Source: Clostridium_AW sp040797845 (GTDB lineage Bacteria; Bacillota; Clostridia; Clostridiales; Clostridiaceae). Taken from it: a DNA stretch of 64,000 bases. A program made the position numbers and the translations under genes. The notes below the pieces were generated by a model that was given only the letters and a program-made list of their open reading frames with translations, did no database searches and was not told where the DNA came from. Of the stretch, positions 24,624-34,051 are shown one piece after another; the first letter of the stretch is position 1; each line of letters starts with the position of its first letter. The stretch spans positions 1 through 64,000 of the forward strand of contig JBFNFA010000009.1 of assembly GCA_040797845.1 (NCBI GenBank), read 5' to 3'.

Positions 24624-25280
24624 CTATTCATTTAAATCTTTTAATTCACCTGTAATTAGGTATATTGTCCATTCGCAAATATTTGTCACGTGGTCTGCTA
24701 TTCTCTCTAAATATTTGCATACAAATAGGAATTGTGTAGCTTGATTTATAGTACTATTATCCTTTGTCATTATTGGAATCATTTCTTTAAAAACATCTCT
24801 ATAGATTTCATCAATTTGATCATCCTTTTTACAAACTAAATAGGATTTTTCTACGTCTCCTTCTACATATGCATCTAGGGCTTCTTTAATCATTTCTTTT
24901 GCGATATCTGCCATCTTTGGTATATCAACTAATGGCTTTATAAATTTTTCATCTTTCAATCTTATAGCGATTTTTGCAATATCTACAGCATGATCTGCCA
25001 TTCTTTCTAAGTCCGTAACAATTTTAGTAGCCGTAAATATCATCCTTAAATCCTTAGCTAATGGTTGTTCCCTTGCGATTAATTTTATACATTTATCTTC
25101 TATTTCCTTTTCTAGATTATCTACTAAGTCGTCATTTTTTATTATTTGTTCTGCTAACTCATACCTTTGTTCTATTAAAGCTTCAATACATCCATGAATT
25201 TGTTTTTCAACAATACTTCCCATTCTTAAAATGTAATTGTGCAACTCTTGAAGATGAAAATCAAAATTACCTCTTACCAA
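24624..25280 (-). CDS. phoU: phosphate transport regulator PhoU
   Basis: The 218-residue protein is two repeats of the PhoU three-helix bundle, with metal-binding E/D-x-x-x-D motifs (VTDLERMADHAVDIA and CKYLERIADHVTNICEW). PhoU links the Pst transporter to the PhoR kinase and restrains phosphate uptake. GAGGTG lies six bases before a TTG at 25280 coding VRGNFDFHLQEL, the family start; the upstream GTG overlaps the binding site. It closes the pstSCAB-phoU operon. Confidence 0.95.
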   Translation of the reverse strand: MVRGNFDFHLQELHNYILRMGSIVEKQIHGCIEALIEQRYELAEQIIKNDDLVDNLEKEIEDKCIKLIAREQPLAKDLRMIFTATKIVTDLERMADHAVDIAKIAIRLKDEKFIKPLVDIPKMADIAKEMIKEALDAYVEGDVEKSYLVCKKDDQIDEIYRDVFKEMIPIMTKDNSTINQATQFLFVCKYLERIADHVTNICEWTIYLITGELKDLNE

Positions 25281-25316
25281 CTCAACCACCTCTTTTTTAT
25301 TCTCTAACTCTTCCTA

Positions 25317-26066
25317 TTATCCAAATCTTCCTGTTATATAGTCTTCCGTTCTTTTGTCCTTTGGTTTATAAAATATGTCTTCTGTTTTTCCAAACTCCAC
25401 TACTTCTCCATTTAAAAAGAAAGCTGTATAGTCCGATACTCTTCCTGCTTGTTGCATATTATGAGTTACAACAATAACTGTGTATTTTTTTTTCAAACTA
25501 TCCATTAATTCTTCTACTTTTAAAGTGGATATAGGGTCTAAGGCTGAAGTAGGTTCATCCATTAGTAATATTTCTGGCTCTACTGCTAATGTTCTCCCTA
25601 TACACAACCTTTGTTGCTGACCTCCTGAAAGTCCTAGAGCACTTTTCTTTAATCTATCTTTAACCTCATCCCAAAGGGCTGCACCCCTCAAACTTTTTTC
25701 TACTATTTCATCTAACATAGCTTTGTTTTTTATGCCGTGTACTCTTGGACCATAAGCTACATTATCATAAATAGACATAGGGAATGGATTAGGCTTTTGG
25801 AATACTATCCCTATGATTTTTCTTAATTCGATTTCATCAAATTCTTTATAGACATCCTTCCCATTAAATAGCACATTGCCTTCAATTCTTACTCCTTGAA
25901 TTAAATCATTCATTCTATTTATAGTCCTCAAAAACGTTGATTTACCACAACCTGAAGGGCCAATAAGAGCTGTAACTGCGTTTTTTTCTATGTTTAAGTT
26001 TATTTTCTTTAATGCTTGAACATTACCATAATATAAATCTAAATCCTTAACTTCTATTATAGACAT
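25317..26066 (-). CDS. pstB: phosphate ABC transporter ATP-binding protein
   Basis: The 249-residue ATPase has Walker A GPSGCGKST near residue 34, the Q-loop FQKPNPFPMSIYDNVAYGPR typical of PstB, the signature LSGGQQQRL, Walker B ILLMDEPTSALD and the switch histidine VTHNMQQAGR. It energises phosphate import with PstC and PstA. AAGGAGGGGG precedes the ATG. It sits between pstA and phoU in the conserved order. Confidence 0.98.
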   Translation of the reverse strand: MSIIEVKDLDLYYGNVQALKKINLNIEKNAVTALIGPSGCGKSTFLRTINRMNDLIQGVRIEGNVLFNGKDVYKEFDEIELRKIIGIVFQKPNPFPMSIYDNVAYGPRVHGIKNKAMLDEIVEKSLRGAALWDEVKDRLKKSALGLSGGQQQRLCIGRTLAVEPEILLMDEPTSALDPISTLKVEELMDSLKKKYTVIVVTHNMQQAGRVSDYTAFFLNGEVVEFGKTEDIFYKPKDKRTEDYITGRFG

Positions 26067-26079
26067 GCTTTCCCCCTCC

Positions 26080-26967
26080 TTATCTACTTCCTGAATATCG
26101 TTTATATATTCTATTTCCTATTACTCTTGCCAATATGTTGAATGCTAATACCATTATTATCAATACCGCCGAAGAAGCATCTCCTATTTTAGTTGCATCA
26201 GGTATCATTCCTTCAGAGTTTACTTGCCATATATATACGGACAAAGTCTCAGCTGGTCTTAATAAGCTAAATGGTGATGATTTTGAAAATAAATTACTTG
26301 GAGCAAAGGATAGTGGTGGAGCACTCATACCTGATGTATATAAAAGCGCTGCCGCTTCTCCAAATATTCTTCCTCCAGCCAATATTATTCCTGTTAAAAT
26401 TTGAGGCATAGCTGTTGGTAATACAACTCTCCATATAGTTTGCCATCTTGTAGCTCCTAAGCCTAAACTAGCTTCTTTTATTCCTTTTGAAGCTTCTCTT
26501 ATTGCATTTTCACATACTCTAGTTAGGGATGGTAAATTAATTATGCCTAAGGCTAAAGCACCTGATAGTAAAGTGAACCCCCACCCTGTTAATTTTACAA
26601 AAACCAACATACCGAATAAACCTACAACAATGGAGGGCAATGATGCCATTGTTTCTATACATAATCTAATTATATTAAGTAATTTACCTTCTTTTGCATA
26701 TTCAGCTAAATAAATACCTGCTCCTACTCCGAAAGGGATAGTAATTATTAAAGACACAATTAACATATAAAAAGAGTTAAATAACTGAGGACCTATTCCT
26801 CCTCCTGCTTCTCCAACTTTAGGATCACCAAATAAAAAACTTGGAGTTAAGTGTCTTACTCCCCTAAATAGTATATAGCCAATTAATAGTACTAATAAAA
26901 GCAGTACTAATGAGGATATTATATAAGTTATAATTGTAAAAACTCTATCTTTTCTTCTTTCAGTCAT
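26080..26967 (-). CDS. pstA: phosphate ABC transporter permease PstA
   Basis: The 295-residue permease has six predicted membrane segments and the EAA loop region GIKEASLGLGATRWQTIWRV, which contacts PstB, and GGRIFGEAAALLYTSG near the end. It forms the membrane channel with PstC. Its ATG overlaps the pstC stop (TAATG), so the two are translationally coupled. Confidence 0.97.
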   Translation of the reverse strand: MTERRKDRVFTIITYIISSLVLLLLVLLIGYILFRGVRHLTPSFLFGDPKVGEAGGGIGPQLFNSFYMLIVSLIITIPFGVGAGIYLAEYAKEGKLLNIIRLCIETMASLPSIVVGLFGMLVFVKLTGWGFTLLSGALALGIINLPSLTRVCENAIREASKGIKEASLGLGATRWQTIWRVVLPTAMPQILTGIILAGGRIFGEAAALLYTSGMSAPPLSFAPSNLFSKSSPFSLLRPAETLSVYIWQVNSEGMIPDATKIGDASSAVLIIMVLAFNILARVIGNRIYKRYSGSR

Positions 26968-27857
26968 TATTTAACTTCACCTCTTAAACCTATACCTCTT
27001 ATTATTAAAATAAATATAAATGAAACCAGTAAAAGAACTAATGCTATGGACCATAATGCGTCATTCCACTCTGTTCCTGATATGGTGTTTGCCATATCCA
27101 TAGTCAATACTGAAGTTAATGTAGTAGTAGGGCTTAATAGTCCATCTGGAAACTTTATTGTGTTACCTATAACCATTTGTACTGCTAATGCTTCTCCAAA
27201 AGCTCTTGCTATTCCTAATACTATTGCTGTCAATATCCCTCCCTTAGCTGAAGGTACAGCAACTTTACTTACTGTTTGCCATCTAGTTGCCCCTAATCCA
27301 TAGGAAGCCTCTAAATAATCCTTAGGAATTGATTTAAGTGCATCTACAGATAAGCTAGCTATTGTAGGCAATATCATGATACTTAGTACTAAAACACCTG
27401 CCAACAAGCTAAATCCTATTCCACCAAATATGTTTTTTAAAAATGGCAATAGCACCGTTATTCCCAACCATCCATATACAACTGAAGGTATTCCTATAAA
27501 TAATTCCAATGCTGGTTTTAACACATTATTACCAAGTTTAGGGGATATATAGTTTATAAATACTGCCAAAGCTATGCTTATAGGTGCACTTATTATTACT
27601 GCTCCAATTGATACTAAAATTGAGCCCACTATAAATATCAATGTACCAAACTGTGGATTATCTGCCTCCGGTGACCACTTTGGTGAAAATATAAATTCAC
27701 TTATGGGATAATCCCATTTAATAAATGTATTGATGCCCTTCCATGCAATAAATCCTATTATAATTAAAGTAAGTACTACAATTAAAGCACCACATAGTAT
27801 AGTAAATCCTCTTCCTAAATATTCAGTTCTCATACTCTTCCAAAATTTTTTATTCAT
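26967..27857 (-). CDS. pstC: phosphate ABC transporter permease PstC
   Basis: The 296-residue permease has six membrane segments and the EAA loop YLEASYGLGATRWQTVSKV, then ARAFGEALAVQMVIGN. It pairs with PstA in the phosphate importer. I start it at the ATG at 27857, which follows AAGGAAG; an ATG six codons earlier lacks a binding site. A stable hairpin lies between pstS and pstC. Confidence 0.96.
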   Translation of the reverse strand: MNKKFWKSMRTEYLGRGFTILCGALIVVLTLIIIGFIAWKGINTFIKWDYPISEFIFSPKWSPEADNPQFGTLIFIVGSILVSIGAVIISAPISIALAVFINYISPKLGNNVLKPALELFIGIPSVVYGWLGITVLLPFLKNIFGGIGFSLLAGVLVLSIMILPTIASLSVDALKSIPKDYLEASYGLGATRWQTVSKVAVPSAKGGILTAIVLGIARAFGEALAVQMVIGNTIKFPDGLLSPTTTLTSVLTMDMANTISGTEWNDALWSIALVLLLVSFIFILIIRGIGLRGEVK

Positions 27858-27886
27858 ACTATCTTCCTTCTTCATTATTGTAGTAA

Positions 27887-27909
27887 GGCTGGCATAGGTT
27901 TAGCCAGCC
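27887..27909 (-). other. intercistronic hairpin between pstS and pstC
   Basis: GGCTGGC and GCCAGCC form a G/C-rich 7-bp stem with a nine-base loop and no T-tract, so it is more likely a processing or stabilising hairpin, or a leaky terminator, than a full stop. It would leave pstS mRNA in excess over the transporter genes, as binding proteins need. Confidence 0.6.
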
Positions 27910-27922
27910 CTTTAGAGTACAA

Positions 27923-28798
27923 TTATTTAAAATCTCCTATTGGAATATATCCTAACTTTTCTACTAATGCTTTATTTTCACCGCTCATAACATATTCTAT
28001 AAATGATTTAGTTAAACCAGTTGGTTCTCCTTTTGTATACATATGTTCATAAGACCAGAAAGGATATTTCTTACTTACGATATTTTCCTTTGAAGCTTCC
28101 ACTCCATCAATTTTTACTAATTTTAAATCGCTTCTTTTTTCTTCTGTTAAATATGATAATGCAAGGTAACTTATTGATCCTGGAGTACTTGTTACTGTTT
28201 TTTCTACGCTACCGCTGGAGTCTTGAATTGTACCTAAGCCTTCTTTTTCACTCTTACCATCCATAATAGTATCTATAAATGTAGCTCTTGTACCTGATGA
28301 AGCTGGTCTATTTACCACATTGATTGGTAAATCCTGTCCTCCAACATCCTTCCAGTTTGTAATTTCTCCTGTAAATATCTTTTGAAGCTGTTCCTTTGAT
28401 AAAGAATCCACCTTTACATCTTTATTAACTACTATAGAAAATCCTATAGCACAAACTTTATGATCAACTAATTCTTTTAATTTTTCTTTGTCTTTTATTT
28501 TTGATTCTGCAGTTACGTCAGAGTTTCCTATTTCTACTGAACCCTCTATTACCTGATTTATACCCGTACCGCTTCCTCCACCTTGAACATTTATTATAGA
28601 ATCAGGATTTTTTGCTCTATAGTTTTTTGCTGATTCCTGCACTAATGGTTGAAGTGCTGTTGAACCTACAGCTGTTATGGTTCCTGATAATGTATTCTTA
28701 TTTTCATTTTTCTCTCCTCCACCACATGCTGCTAATACCCCTGTCATTAAAGTCAATGACAATGCTGCTGCTAAAGTTCTTAATGATTTTTTACTCAT
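27923..28798 (-). CDS. pstS: phosphate-binding lipoprotein PstS
   Basis: The 291-residue protein has a lipoprotein signal peptide with lipobox LAAC (Cys25) and the PstS fold: GSTALQPLVQESAKNY, NVQGGGSGTGINQVIEGS and NRPASSGTRATFID, which line the phosphate cleft. It captures extracellular phosphate for PstCAB. It heads the operon, and TTAACA-like repeats upstream suggest PhoP control. Confidence 0.97.
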   Translation of the reverse strand: MSKKSLRTLAAALSLTLMTGVLAACGGGEKNENKNTLSGTITAVGSTALQPLVQESAKNYRAKNPDSIINVQGGGSGTGINQVIEGSVEIGNSDVTAESKIKDKEKLKELVDHKVCAIGFSIVVNKDVKVDSLSKEQLQKIFTGEITNWKDVGGQDLPINVVNRPASSGTRATFIDTIMDGKSEKEGLGTIQDSSGSVEKTVTSTPGSISYLALSYLTEEKRSDLKLVKIDGVEASKENIVSKKYPFWSYEHMYTKGEPTGLTKSFIEYVMSGENKALVEKLGYIPIGDFK

Positions 28799-28849
28799 TT
28801 AAGTATCCTCCATTCAAAAACTATTTATTTGTCTTGTTATATTTATCAT

Positions 28850-28887
28850 ATTATATGGACGTTAACCGAATATTATAGGTGTGTTAA
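28850..28887 (-). promoter_or_regulatory. pstS promoter with candidate PhoP boxes
   Basis: On the minus strand TTAACA (28882-28887) and TTAACG (28860-28865) are 22 bases apart, two 11-base periods, and lie just before a TATAAT (28850-28855). Gram-positive PhoP sites are TTAACA-like repeats with 11-base spacing in the -35 region, and phoPR is adjacent. Confidence 0.55.
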
Positions 28888-28908
28888 ATTTAATTTACAT
28901 GAATAAAA

Positions 28909-28938
28909 AAAGGAATTTTGGTTACCCAAAATTCCTAC
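28909..28938 (-). terminator. intrinsic terminator of phoPR
   Basis: AGGAATTTTGG and CCAAAATTCCT form an 11-bp stem with a four-base loop and a T-tract on the minus strand, between phoR and pstS. Confidence 0.85.
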
Positions 28939-28959
28939 TAAGATTATTACTATTTAATT

Positions 28960-30666
28960 TTAACCCTTTACTATTGGTATGGTGACTATAAATTTACTTC
29001 CTTTACCTATTTCGCTTTCTACATCTATCCTTCCATTAAAGGAAAGAACAATATGTTTTACAATTGCTAATCCTAACCCCGTACCACCTTCTGCCCTACT
29101 ACGAGCTTTATCCACTCTATAAAACCTTTCAAATATTCTCCCTATATGTTCTTTTGGTATACCTACTCCAGTATCTTTTATAGTTATTACTAAATTCTTA
29201 TCTTTTAATTCTTTCTTTATCAAAACTTTTCCATTATCTTCCGTATACTTTATGCCATTATCCACTAAATTTAATATTATTTGTTTAAATTTATCCATGT
29301 CTCCATAGATTCTAGGGCATTTCTCCCCCTCTATACTTAAAGATATATTCTTCTTTTCCGCATAATTACTAACTAAATGGCATACATCCTCTACTACCTT
29401 ATCAACGTCAATCAATTCTTGTTTAGCATCTTTGCTATTTTCAATATGAGATAGAGCTAAAATATCATTTATTAGCCTAGTTAGCCTTTCAGCTTCATCG
29501 TTAATAATATTTAAAAATTTTTCTTTGTTTGCTGAATCCTCCACATATCTTAGTGTCTCTGCAAATCCCTTTATAGAAGTAAGAGGAGTCTTTAATTCAT
29601 GAGATACATTGGCAACAAATTGAGTTCTCATGCTTTCCAACCTTTTTATATCTGTTATGTCTTGAACAACCGCAACAGTTCCTATTAATTGCCTACCATT
29701 ATTAATATCCGCTGTTCTTATTCTTAAATCCCTTTCTTTAGGAGTTAAGATTTTTATTTCTCTATATTCATCTACAGTATTTTTTAAAATATCCTCTAAT
29801 TCAAAGCTCCTTACATAATCTAATAAATTGCAACCTATTATATCCTTATCGATACCAAATATTTTATTTGCATAAGGATTTATCATTATTACCTTAAAGT
29901 TCTTATCTACAGCAATAACCCCACTGTCCATACTAGTTAATATTGCTTCTAATTTGTTTTGCTTATCAATTACATCATTTATATTTAATTGTAACTTATC
30001 AGCCATCTTATTAAAAGTCCTAGATAACTGCCCTATTTCATCCTTTGAATATATGTTAACTCTTCTATCTAACTCTCCTGCGGTTATTCTTGAGGTTATA
30101 AACTCTAAATCCTTTATAGGTTTTACAAAACCCATAGAAAATTTCGAGGAAAAGAACATAGAAATAATAGTAGATATTAATATTATCATTATGTAGTACT
30201 TTCCATATTGTTTCTCAAAGCCAGATACTATTTTCATACCTATAGCACTTCTTACTACATACCCATCATTAAATAAAGTAGTAAAATACATACTATCTAC
30301 TTTTGTAGAACTACTATGTCTTATTGCATACCCACTTCCGTTAGTTCTTGCTGAAATTACCTCTTCTCTATCATTGTGATTCTCCATGGTATTTGGATTC
30401 ACTTTAGAGTCCCCAATAACCACACCATTTTTATCTATTATAGTAACTCTTATTTCATTTTCCTTAAAACTTTTTTTTATAACACTGTCTAACTCATCTT
30501 TTTCTACATTTGCTAATATATTTATAACTAATTGATTGTTAACTTTTAAGGTCTTTTTAGTATTTTCAGTATTTTGGTAATTAACAATTATTATAAAAGA
30601 CGTTACCACAATGGTTAAACTAAAGAGCAGTGTCAAAAACATATATAACATGAATTTTTTCTTCAT
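28960..30666 (-). CDS. phoR: phosphate-regulon sensor histidine kinase PhoR
   Basis: The 568-residue kinase has two transmembrane segments around an extracytoplasmic domain, a HAMP region, a PAS domain (VIAVDKNFKVIMINPYANKI), the HisKA box FVANVSHELKTPLTSIKG with the phosphorylated His, and the ATPase motifs NLVDNGIKYTE and GTGLGLAIV. It phosphorylates PhoP under phosphate starvation. AAGGTG lies just before the ATG at 30666. The location beside pstSCAB-phoU identifies it as PhoR rather than another PAS kinase. Confidence 0.92.
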   Translation of the reverse strand: MKKKFMLYMFLTLLFSLTIVVTSFIIIVNYQNTENTKKTLKVNNQLVINILANVEKDELDSVIKKSFKENEIRVTIIDKNGVVIGDSKVNPNTMENHNDREEVISARTNGSGYAIRHSSSTKVDSMYFTTLFNDGYVVRSAIGMKIVSGFEKQYGKYYIMIILISTIISMFFSSKFSMGFVKPIKDLEFITSRITAGELDRRVNIYSKDEIGQLSRTFNKMADKLQLNINDVIDKQNKLEAILTSMDSGVIAVDKNFKVIMINPYANKIFGIDKDIIGCNLLDYVRSFELEDILKNTVDEYREIKILTPKERDLRIRTADINNGRQLIGTVAVVQDITDIKRLESMRTQFVANVSHELKTPLTSIKGFAETLRYVEDSANKEKFLNIINDEAERLTRLINDILALSHIENSKDAKQELIDVDKVVEDVCHLVSNYAEKKNISLSIEGEKCPRIYGDMDKFKQIILNLVDNGIKYTEDNGKVLIKKELKDKNLVITIKDTGVGIPKEHIGRIFERFYRVDKARSRAEGGTGLGLAIVKHIVLSFNGRIDVESEIGKGSKFIVTIPIVKG

Positions 30667-30682
30667 TTTATCACCTTGCAAG

Positions 30683-31381
30683 CTATTCTGAGTAATTAAA
30701 TCTATAGCCTACTCCTCTTATAGTTTCGATATATCTAGGACTTTTATCATCTTCTTCAATTTTTTGTCTTAAATGTCTTATGTGGACATCCACCGTTCTA
30801 GTTTCTCCAATGTATTCATAGCCCCATATTTTATCTAACAAAAAATCTCTTGTTAAAACTCTACCTTTATTTTTTATAAATGTCTCTAACAATTCATATT
30901 CTTTCAATGTTAGATCTTTCTTCTCTCCTTCTTTTAAAACCTCATGCTTTTCAAAATCTATTATTATATTGCCAAAACTAAAGTTATTATTCTCTATTGA
31001 TGATATAGTTGTTCTCCTTAATAGGGCTTTTACTCTTGCTACTAATTCCCTTATAGAAAAAGGTTTAGTTATATAGTCATCGGCACCTAGTTCTAATCCT
31101 AATACCTTATCCAATTCTTCTCCCTTTGCGGTAATCATTATTATAGGAGTAGTTGAGATTGCATTATTCATTCTTATTGATTTACACACATCATATCCGT
31201 CCATACCTGGTAGCATTACATCTAGTAATATTAAATTAGGTTTCTCAGCCTTTGCAACATTATAGGCATCCTTACCATTATCTGAACAAATAACATTGTA
31301 TCCTAGATTTTCTAAATTAAACTTAAGTAATTCCCTTATATTCTCTTCATCATCTACAACTAAAATTTTCTCATCAGACAT
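30683..31381 (-). CDS. phoP: phosphate-regulon response regulator PhoP
   Basis: A 232-residue OmpR-type regulator: receiver domain with the phospho-acceptor LLDVMLPGMDG and the KPFSIREL lysine, then a winged-helix DNA-binding domain ending VDVHIRHLRQKIEEDDKSPR. With PhoR it senses low phosphate and probably activates pstS. TGGAGGGG precedes the ATG. phoR starts 17 bases after its stop. Confidence 0.93.
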   Translation of the reverse strand: MSDEKILVVDDEENIRELLKFNLENLGYNVICSDNGKDAYNVAKAEKPNLILLDVMLPGMDGYDVCKSIRMNNAISTTPIIMITAKGEELDKVLGLELGADDYITKPFSIRELVARVKALLRRTTISSIENNNFSFGNIIIDFEKHEVLKEGEKKDLTLKEYELLETFIKNKGRVLTRDFLLDKIWGYEYIGETRTVDVHIRHLRQKIEEDDKSPRYIETIRGVGYRFNYSE

Positions 31382-31512
31382 AATACCCCTCCAAGACTAT
31401 TATAGTTATTGGTTTTCTAACTATTTATTTTTCTAACTACATTGTAACATCTTTTTAAATAAAGTTAATTTAAATTCCATATATTTAACATTATTTAATG
31501 TATATTTAACAT

Positions 31513-31548
31513 AAAAATGGTTTTACGATTATCATAAAACCATTTCAA
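31513..31548 (-). terminator. intrinsic terminator of nrdR
   Basis: AAATGGTTTTA and TAAAACCATTT form an 11-bp stem over about 10 bases, followed by a T-run on the minus strand. Confidence 0.75.
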
Positions 31549-31552
31549 CTCA

Positions 31553-32008
31553 TTATTTATTAGAAATTAATCTTTTAATTTCATCTATAAAAGTATTTAC
31601 ATCGGTAAATTGTCTATAAACCGAGGCAAATCTAACATAAGATACTTCATCAATTTTTTTTAAATTATCCATTATCATTTCTCCTATGTATTCAGATTTT
31701 ACTTCTGTTAACATTTGATTATTAATGTTCTTTTCTACGTCATCAGCTATATTTTCAATTTGATTCCTTGAAACTGGCCTCTTTTCACAGGCTTTAATGA
31801 TCCCATTAATCATCTTAGTTCTATCAAAGTATTCCCTGCTCATATTCTTTTTGATAACTAACACTGGTATATTTTCTATCTGTTCATATGTTGTATATCT
31901 TTTATTGCATTTTAAACATTCTCTTCTTCTCCTTATTGATACATTCTCTTCAGTAGCTCTTGAATCTACAACTTTACTTTCAGTATATCCACAAAATGGA
32001 CATTTCAT
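31553..32008 (-). CDS. nrdR: ribonucleotide reductase repressor NrdR
   Basis: The 151-residue protein has the zinc ribbon CPFCGYTESKVVDSR..CLKC and an ATP-cone domain (VLVIKKNMSREYFDRTKMI). NrdR represses ribonucleotide reductase genes according to ATP and dATP bound. GGCGGGAG precedes the ATG. It follows the ylmC-like gene in the usual clostridial order. Confidence 0.97.
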   Translation of the reverse strand: MKCPFCGYTESKVVDSRATEENVSIRRRRECLKCNKRYTTYEQIENIPVLVIKKNMSREYFDRTKMINGIIKACEKRPVSRNQIENIADDVEKNINNQMLTEVKSEYIGEMIMDNLKKIDEVSYVRFASVYRQFTDVNTFIDEIKRLISNK

Positions 32009-32074
32009 ATATTCTCCCGCCTTTTTCCTTATTAGTTATATAATATATTATACAGGTTTTTTTCTATATTTTCA

Positions 32075-32335
32075 CTAAGGTTTATCAATAAAATATTCTT
32101 CTCCATCTACTAATATCACATCTATACCTATTTTCTTTATTTTTTCCCAGGGTATTTCAATATCATTATTCTTACCAAACCAAGATATTTTTTGTGATGG
32201 AATTATGATTGATATTATTTTACTATTTATTACATCTATTTTAAAGTCTCTCATATATCCTAACTTAGCCCCTGAATTAATATCTATTATCTCCATAGTT
32301 CTTATATTGTTAATAGAATGATATGTTAACTCCAT
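32075..32335 (-). CDS. YlmC/YmxH family sporulation protein (PRC-barrel)
   Basis: This 86-residue single-domain PRC-barrel protein shows IRTMEIIDINSGAKLGYMRD and the final VILVDGEEYFIDKP. YlmC/YmxH proteins lie after sigG in clostridia and bacilli and have a sporulation-linked but undefined role. AAAGGGGG precedes the ATG. It lies between the sigG terminator and nrdR. Confidence 0.85.
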   Translation of the reverse strand: MELTYHSINNIRTMEIIDINSGAKLGYMRDFKIDVINSKIISIIIPSQKISWFGKNNDIEIPWEKIKKIGIDVILVDGEEYFIDKP

Positions 32336-32408
32336 TTTTCATCCCCCTTTTATCTTATACTATATTTTATGTTTTTTAGAATATTATATAACTAAATTTA
32401 TAAAACAA

Positions 32409-32462
32409 AAGAAGAGGCTACAAGTATGAATTAAATTCATCTTTAAGCTAGCCTCTTCTTTA
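32409..32462 (-). terminator. intrinsic terminator of sigG
   Basis: AAAAGAAGAGGCTA and TAGCCTCTTCTTT form a long stem around a loop that itself holds a small hairpin. Confidence 0.8.
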
Positions 32463-32480
32463 GTTTTACCTATTAAATTT

Positions 32481-33257
32481 TTATACGTATTTTTTCATGT
32501 GCTTTAAAGCTGTCTTTTCTAACCTAGACACTTGCGCTTGAGAAATTCCTATTTCTTCTGCTACTTCCATTTGAGTTCTACCATCAAAAAATCTTAAAGT
32601 TAATATTAGTTTCTCTCTATCATTTAATTTTTTCATGGCTTCTTTAATAGCTATATTCTCAAGCCAACTATCATCTAAATTTTTACTATCACTTATTTGA
32701 TCCATAACAAAAATTGCGTCTCCCCCATCGTTATAAATTGGCTCAAAAAGAGACACAGGATCTTGTATGGCATCTAGTGCGAAAACCACTTCTTCTCTTG
32801 GAATTTCCAGCTCTTTAGCAATTTCAGCTACCGTAGGCTCCTTGTTATTTTCAGCAATCAATCTATCCCTAACCTGTAGAGCTTTATAAGCAATGTCTCT
32901 AAGAGATCTACTAACTCTAATGGAGTTATTATCCCTTAAATACCTTCTTATTTCACCTATAATCATAGGGACAGCATATGTTGAGAATTTTACATTCTGA
33001 CTTAAATCAAAGTTATCTATGGCCTTAATAAGACCAATACAGCCTACTTGGAATAAATCGTCAACATTCTCTCCTCTATTGTTAAATCTTTGTATAACAC
33101 TTAGAACTAGTCTTAAATTACTTTTAATAAAGGTTTCTCTAGCTTCATTATCTCCAGTATCACGCATTAGTTTCAATAATCTAATCATTTCTTTTTCTTT
33201 CAAAACCGGTAGTTTAGATGTATTTACTCCACAAATTTCAACTTTGTTTATCATCAT
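32481..33257 (-). CDS. sigG: forespore sigma factor SigG
   Basis: The 258-residue sigma-70 protein begins NKVEICGVNTSKLPVLKEKE, the SigG signature, including the region that binds the anti-sigma factor. Region 2 reads VDDLFQVGCIGLIKAIDNFD, and region 4 TQMEVAEEIGISQAQVSRLE. SigG directs late forespore genes after engulfment. A good sigma-F promoter lies upstream, and sigE ends just beyond it. Confidence 0.97.
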   Translation of the reverse strand: MMINKVEICGVNTSKLPVLKEKEMIRLLKLMRDTGDNEARETFIKSNLRLVLSVIQRFNNRGENVDDLFQVGCIGLIKAIDNFDLSQNVKFSTYAVPMIIGEIRRYLRDNNSIRVSRSLRDIAYKALQVRDRLIAENNKEPTVAEIAKELEIPREEVVFALDAIQDPVSLFEPIYNDGGDAIFVMDQISDSKNLDDSWLENIAIKEAMKKLNDREKLILTLRFFDGRTQMEVAEEIGISQAQVSRLEKTALKHMKKYV

Positions 33258-33290
33258 ATGTAATCAGCCCCTTCTATATTGTTGCATTTT

Positions 33291-33320
33291 AATTATCTCC
33301 TTGGAAGCTGATTTTTATAC
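33291..33320 (-). promoter_or_regulatory. sigma-F-type promoter of sigG
   Basis: On the minus strand GTATA (33316-33320) and GGAGATAATT (33291-33300) are 15 bases apart. This fits the known sigma-F consensus, GYATA then GGNNANANT. In Bacillus subtilis spoIIIG (sigG) is transcribed by sigma-F, so the site makes biological sense. Confidence 0.75.
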
Positions 33321-33331
33321 ACGAACAAGCT

Positions 33332-34039
33332 TTATAACATTTTATTAATTTCTTTTTTAAGTCTTTTTATAATTCTTTTTTCTAATCTTGAAATATAGGA
33401 TTGGGATATTCCTAGCATATCCGCCACTTCTTTTTGAGTTTTCTCATTATGTCCTCCTAATCCAAATCTTAAATTTACTATCTCTTTTTCTCTATTAGTT
33501 AGTTTTCCCATCGCTATAAAAAGTAGTTGTTTATCAACCTCATCTTCAATTAAATTATAAACCACATCATTTTCTGTTCCCAATATATCTGATAATAAAA
33601 GTTCATTCCCATCCCAATCTACATTTAATGGTTCATAGAAAGATATTTCTGCTTTAACTTTACTATTGCGTCTTAAATACATTAGTATCTCATTTTCTAT
33701 ACATCTTGATGCATATGTAGCAAGCTTTATTTTTTTATCAGGATCAAAGGTATTAACTGCTTTAATAAGACCTATGGTTCCCACTGATACTAAGTCCTCA
33801 ACATTAACCCCAGTGTTTTCAAACTTCCTAGCTATATAAACAACTAATCTTAAATTTCTTTCTATTAAAATCGATCTTACACTTTCATCTCCATAAATTA
33901 ACCTTTGTACTAAATTTTCCTCCTCTTCTTTTGTCAAGGGTGGGGGAAGAGCGTCATTCCCTCCAATATAATAGACCTTTCTAGCAAATATCTTTAGTTT
34001 GCTAATTATATTGTTTAGAAATAATTTTATGTTTATCAT
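33332..34039 (-). CDS. sigE: mother-cell sigma factor SigE precursor
   Basis: The 235-residue protein has an N-terminal pro-sequence of about 25 residues (INIKLFLNNIISKLKIFARK) that SpoIIGA is expected to remove, then GGNDALPPPLTKEEE, region 2 VEDLVSVGTIGLIKAVNTFD and region 4 TQKEVADMLGISQSYISRLE. It drives early mother-cell genes, including spoIVA and sigK. GGGAGG lies upstream of the ATG, and the gene is 12 bases after spoIIGA. Confidence 0.97.
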   Translation of the reverse strand: MINIKLFLNNIISKLKIFARKVYYIGGNDALPPPLTKEEEENLVQRLIYGDESVRSILIERNLRLVVYIARKFENTGVNVEDLVSVGTIGLIKAVNTFDPDKKIKLATYASRCIENEILMYLRRNSKVKAEISFYEPLNVDWDGNELLLSDILGTENDVVYNLIEDEVDKQLLFIAMGKLTNREKEIVNLRFGLGGHNEKTQKEVADMLGISQSYISRLEKRIIKRLKKEINKML

Positions 34040-34051
34040 ATTCTAACCTCC

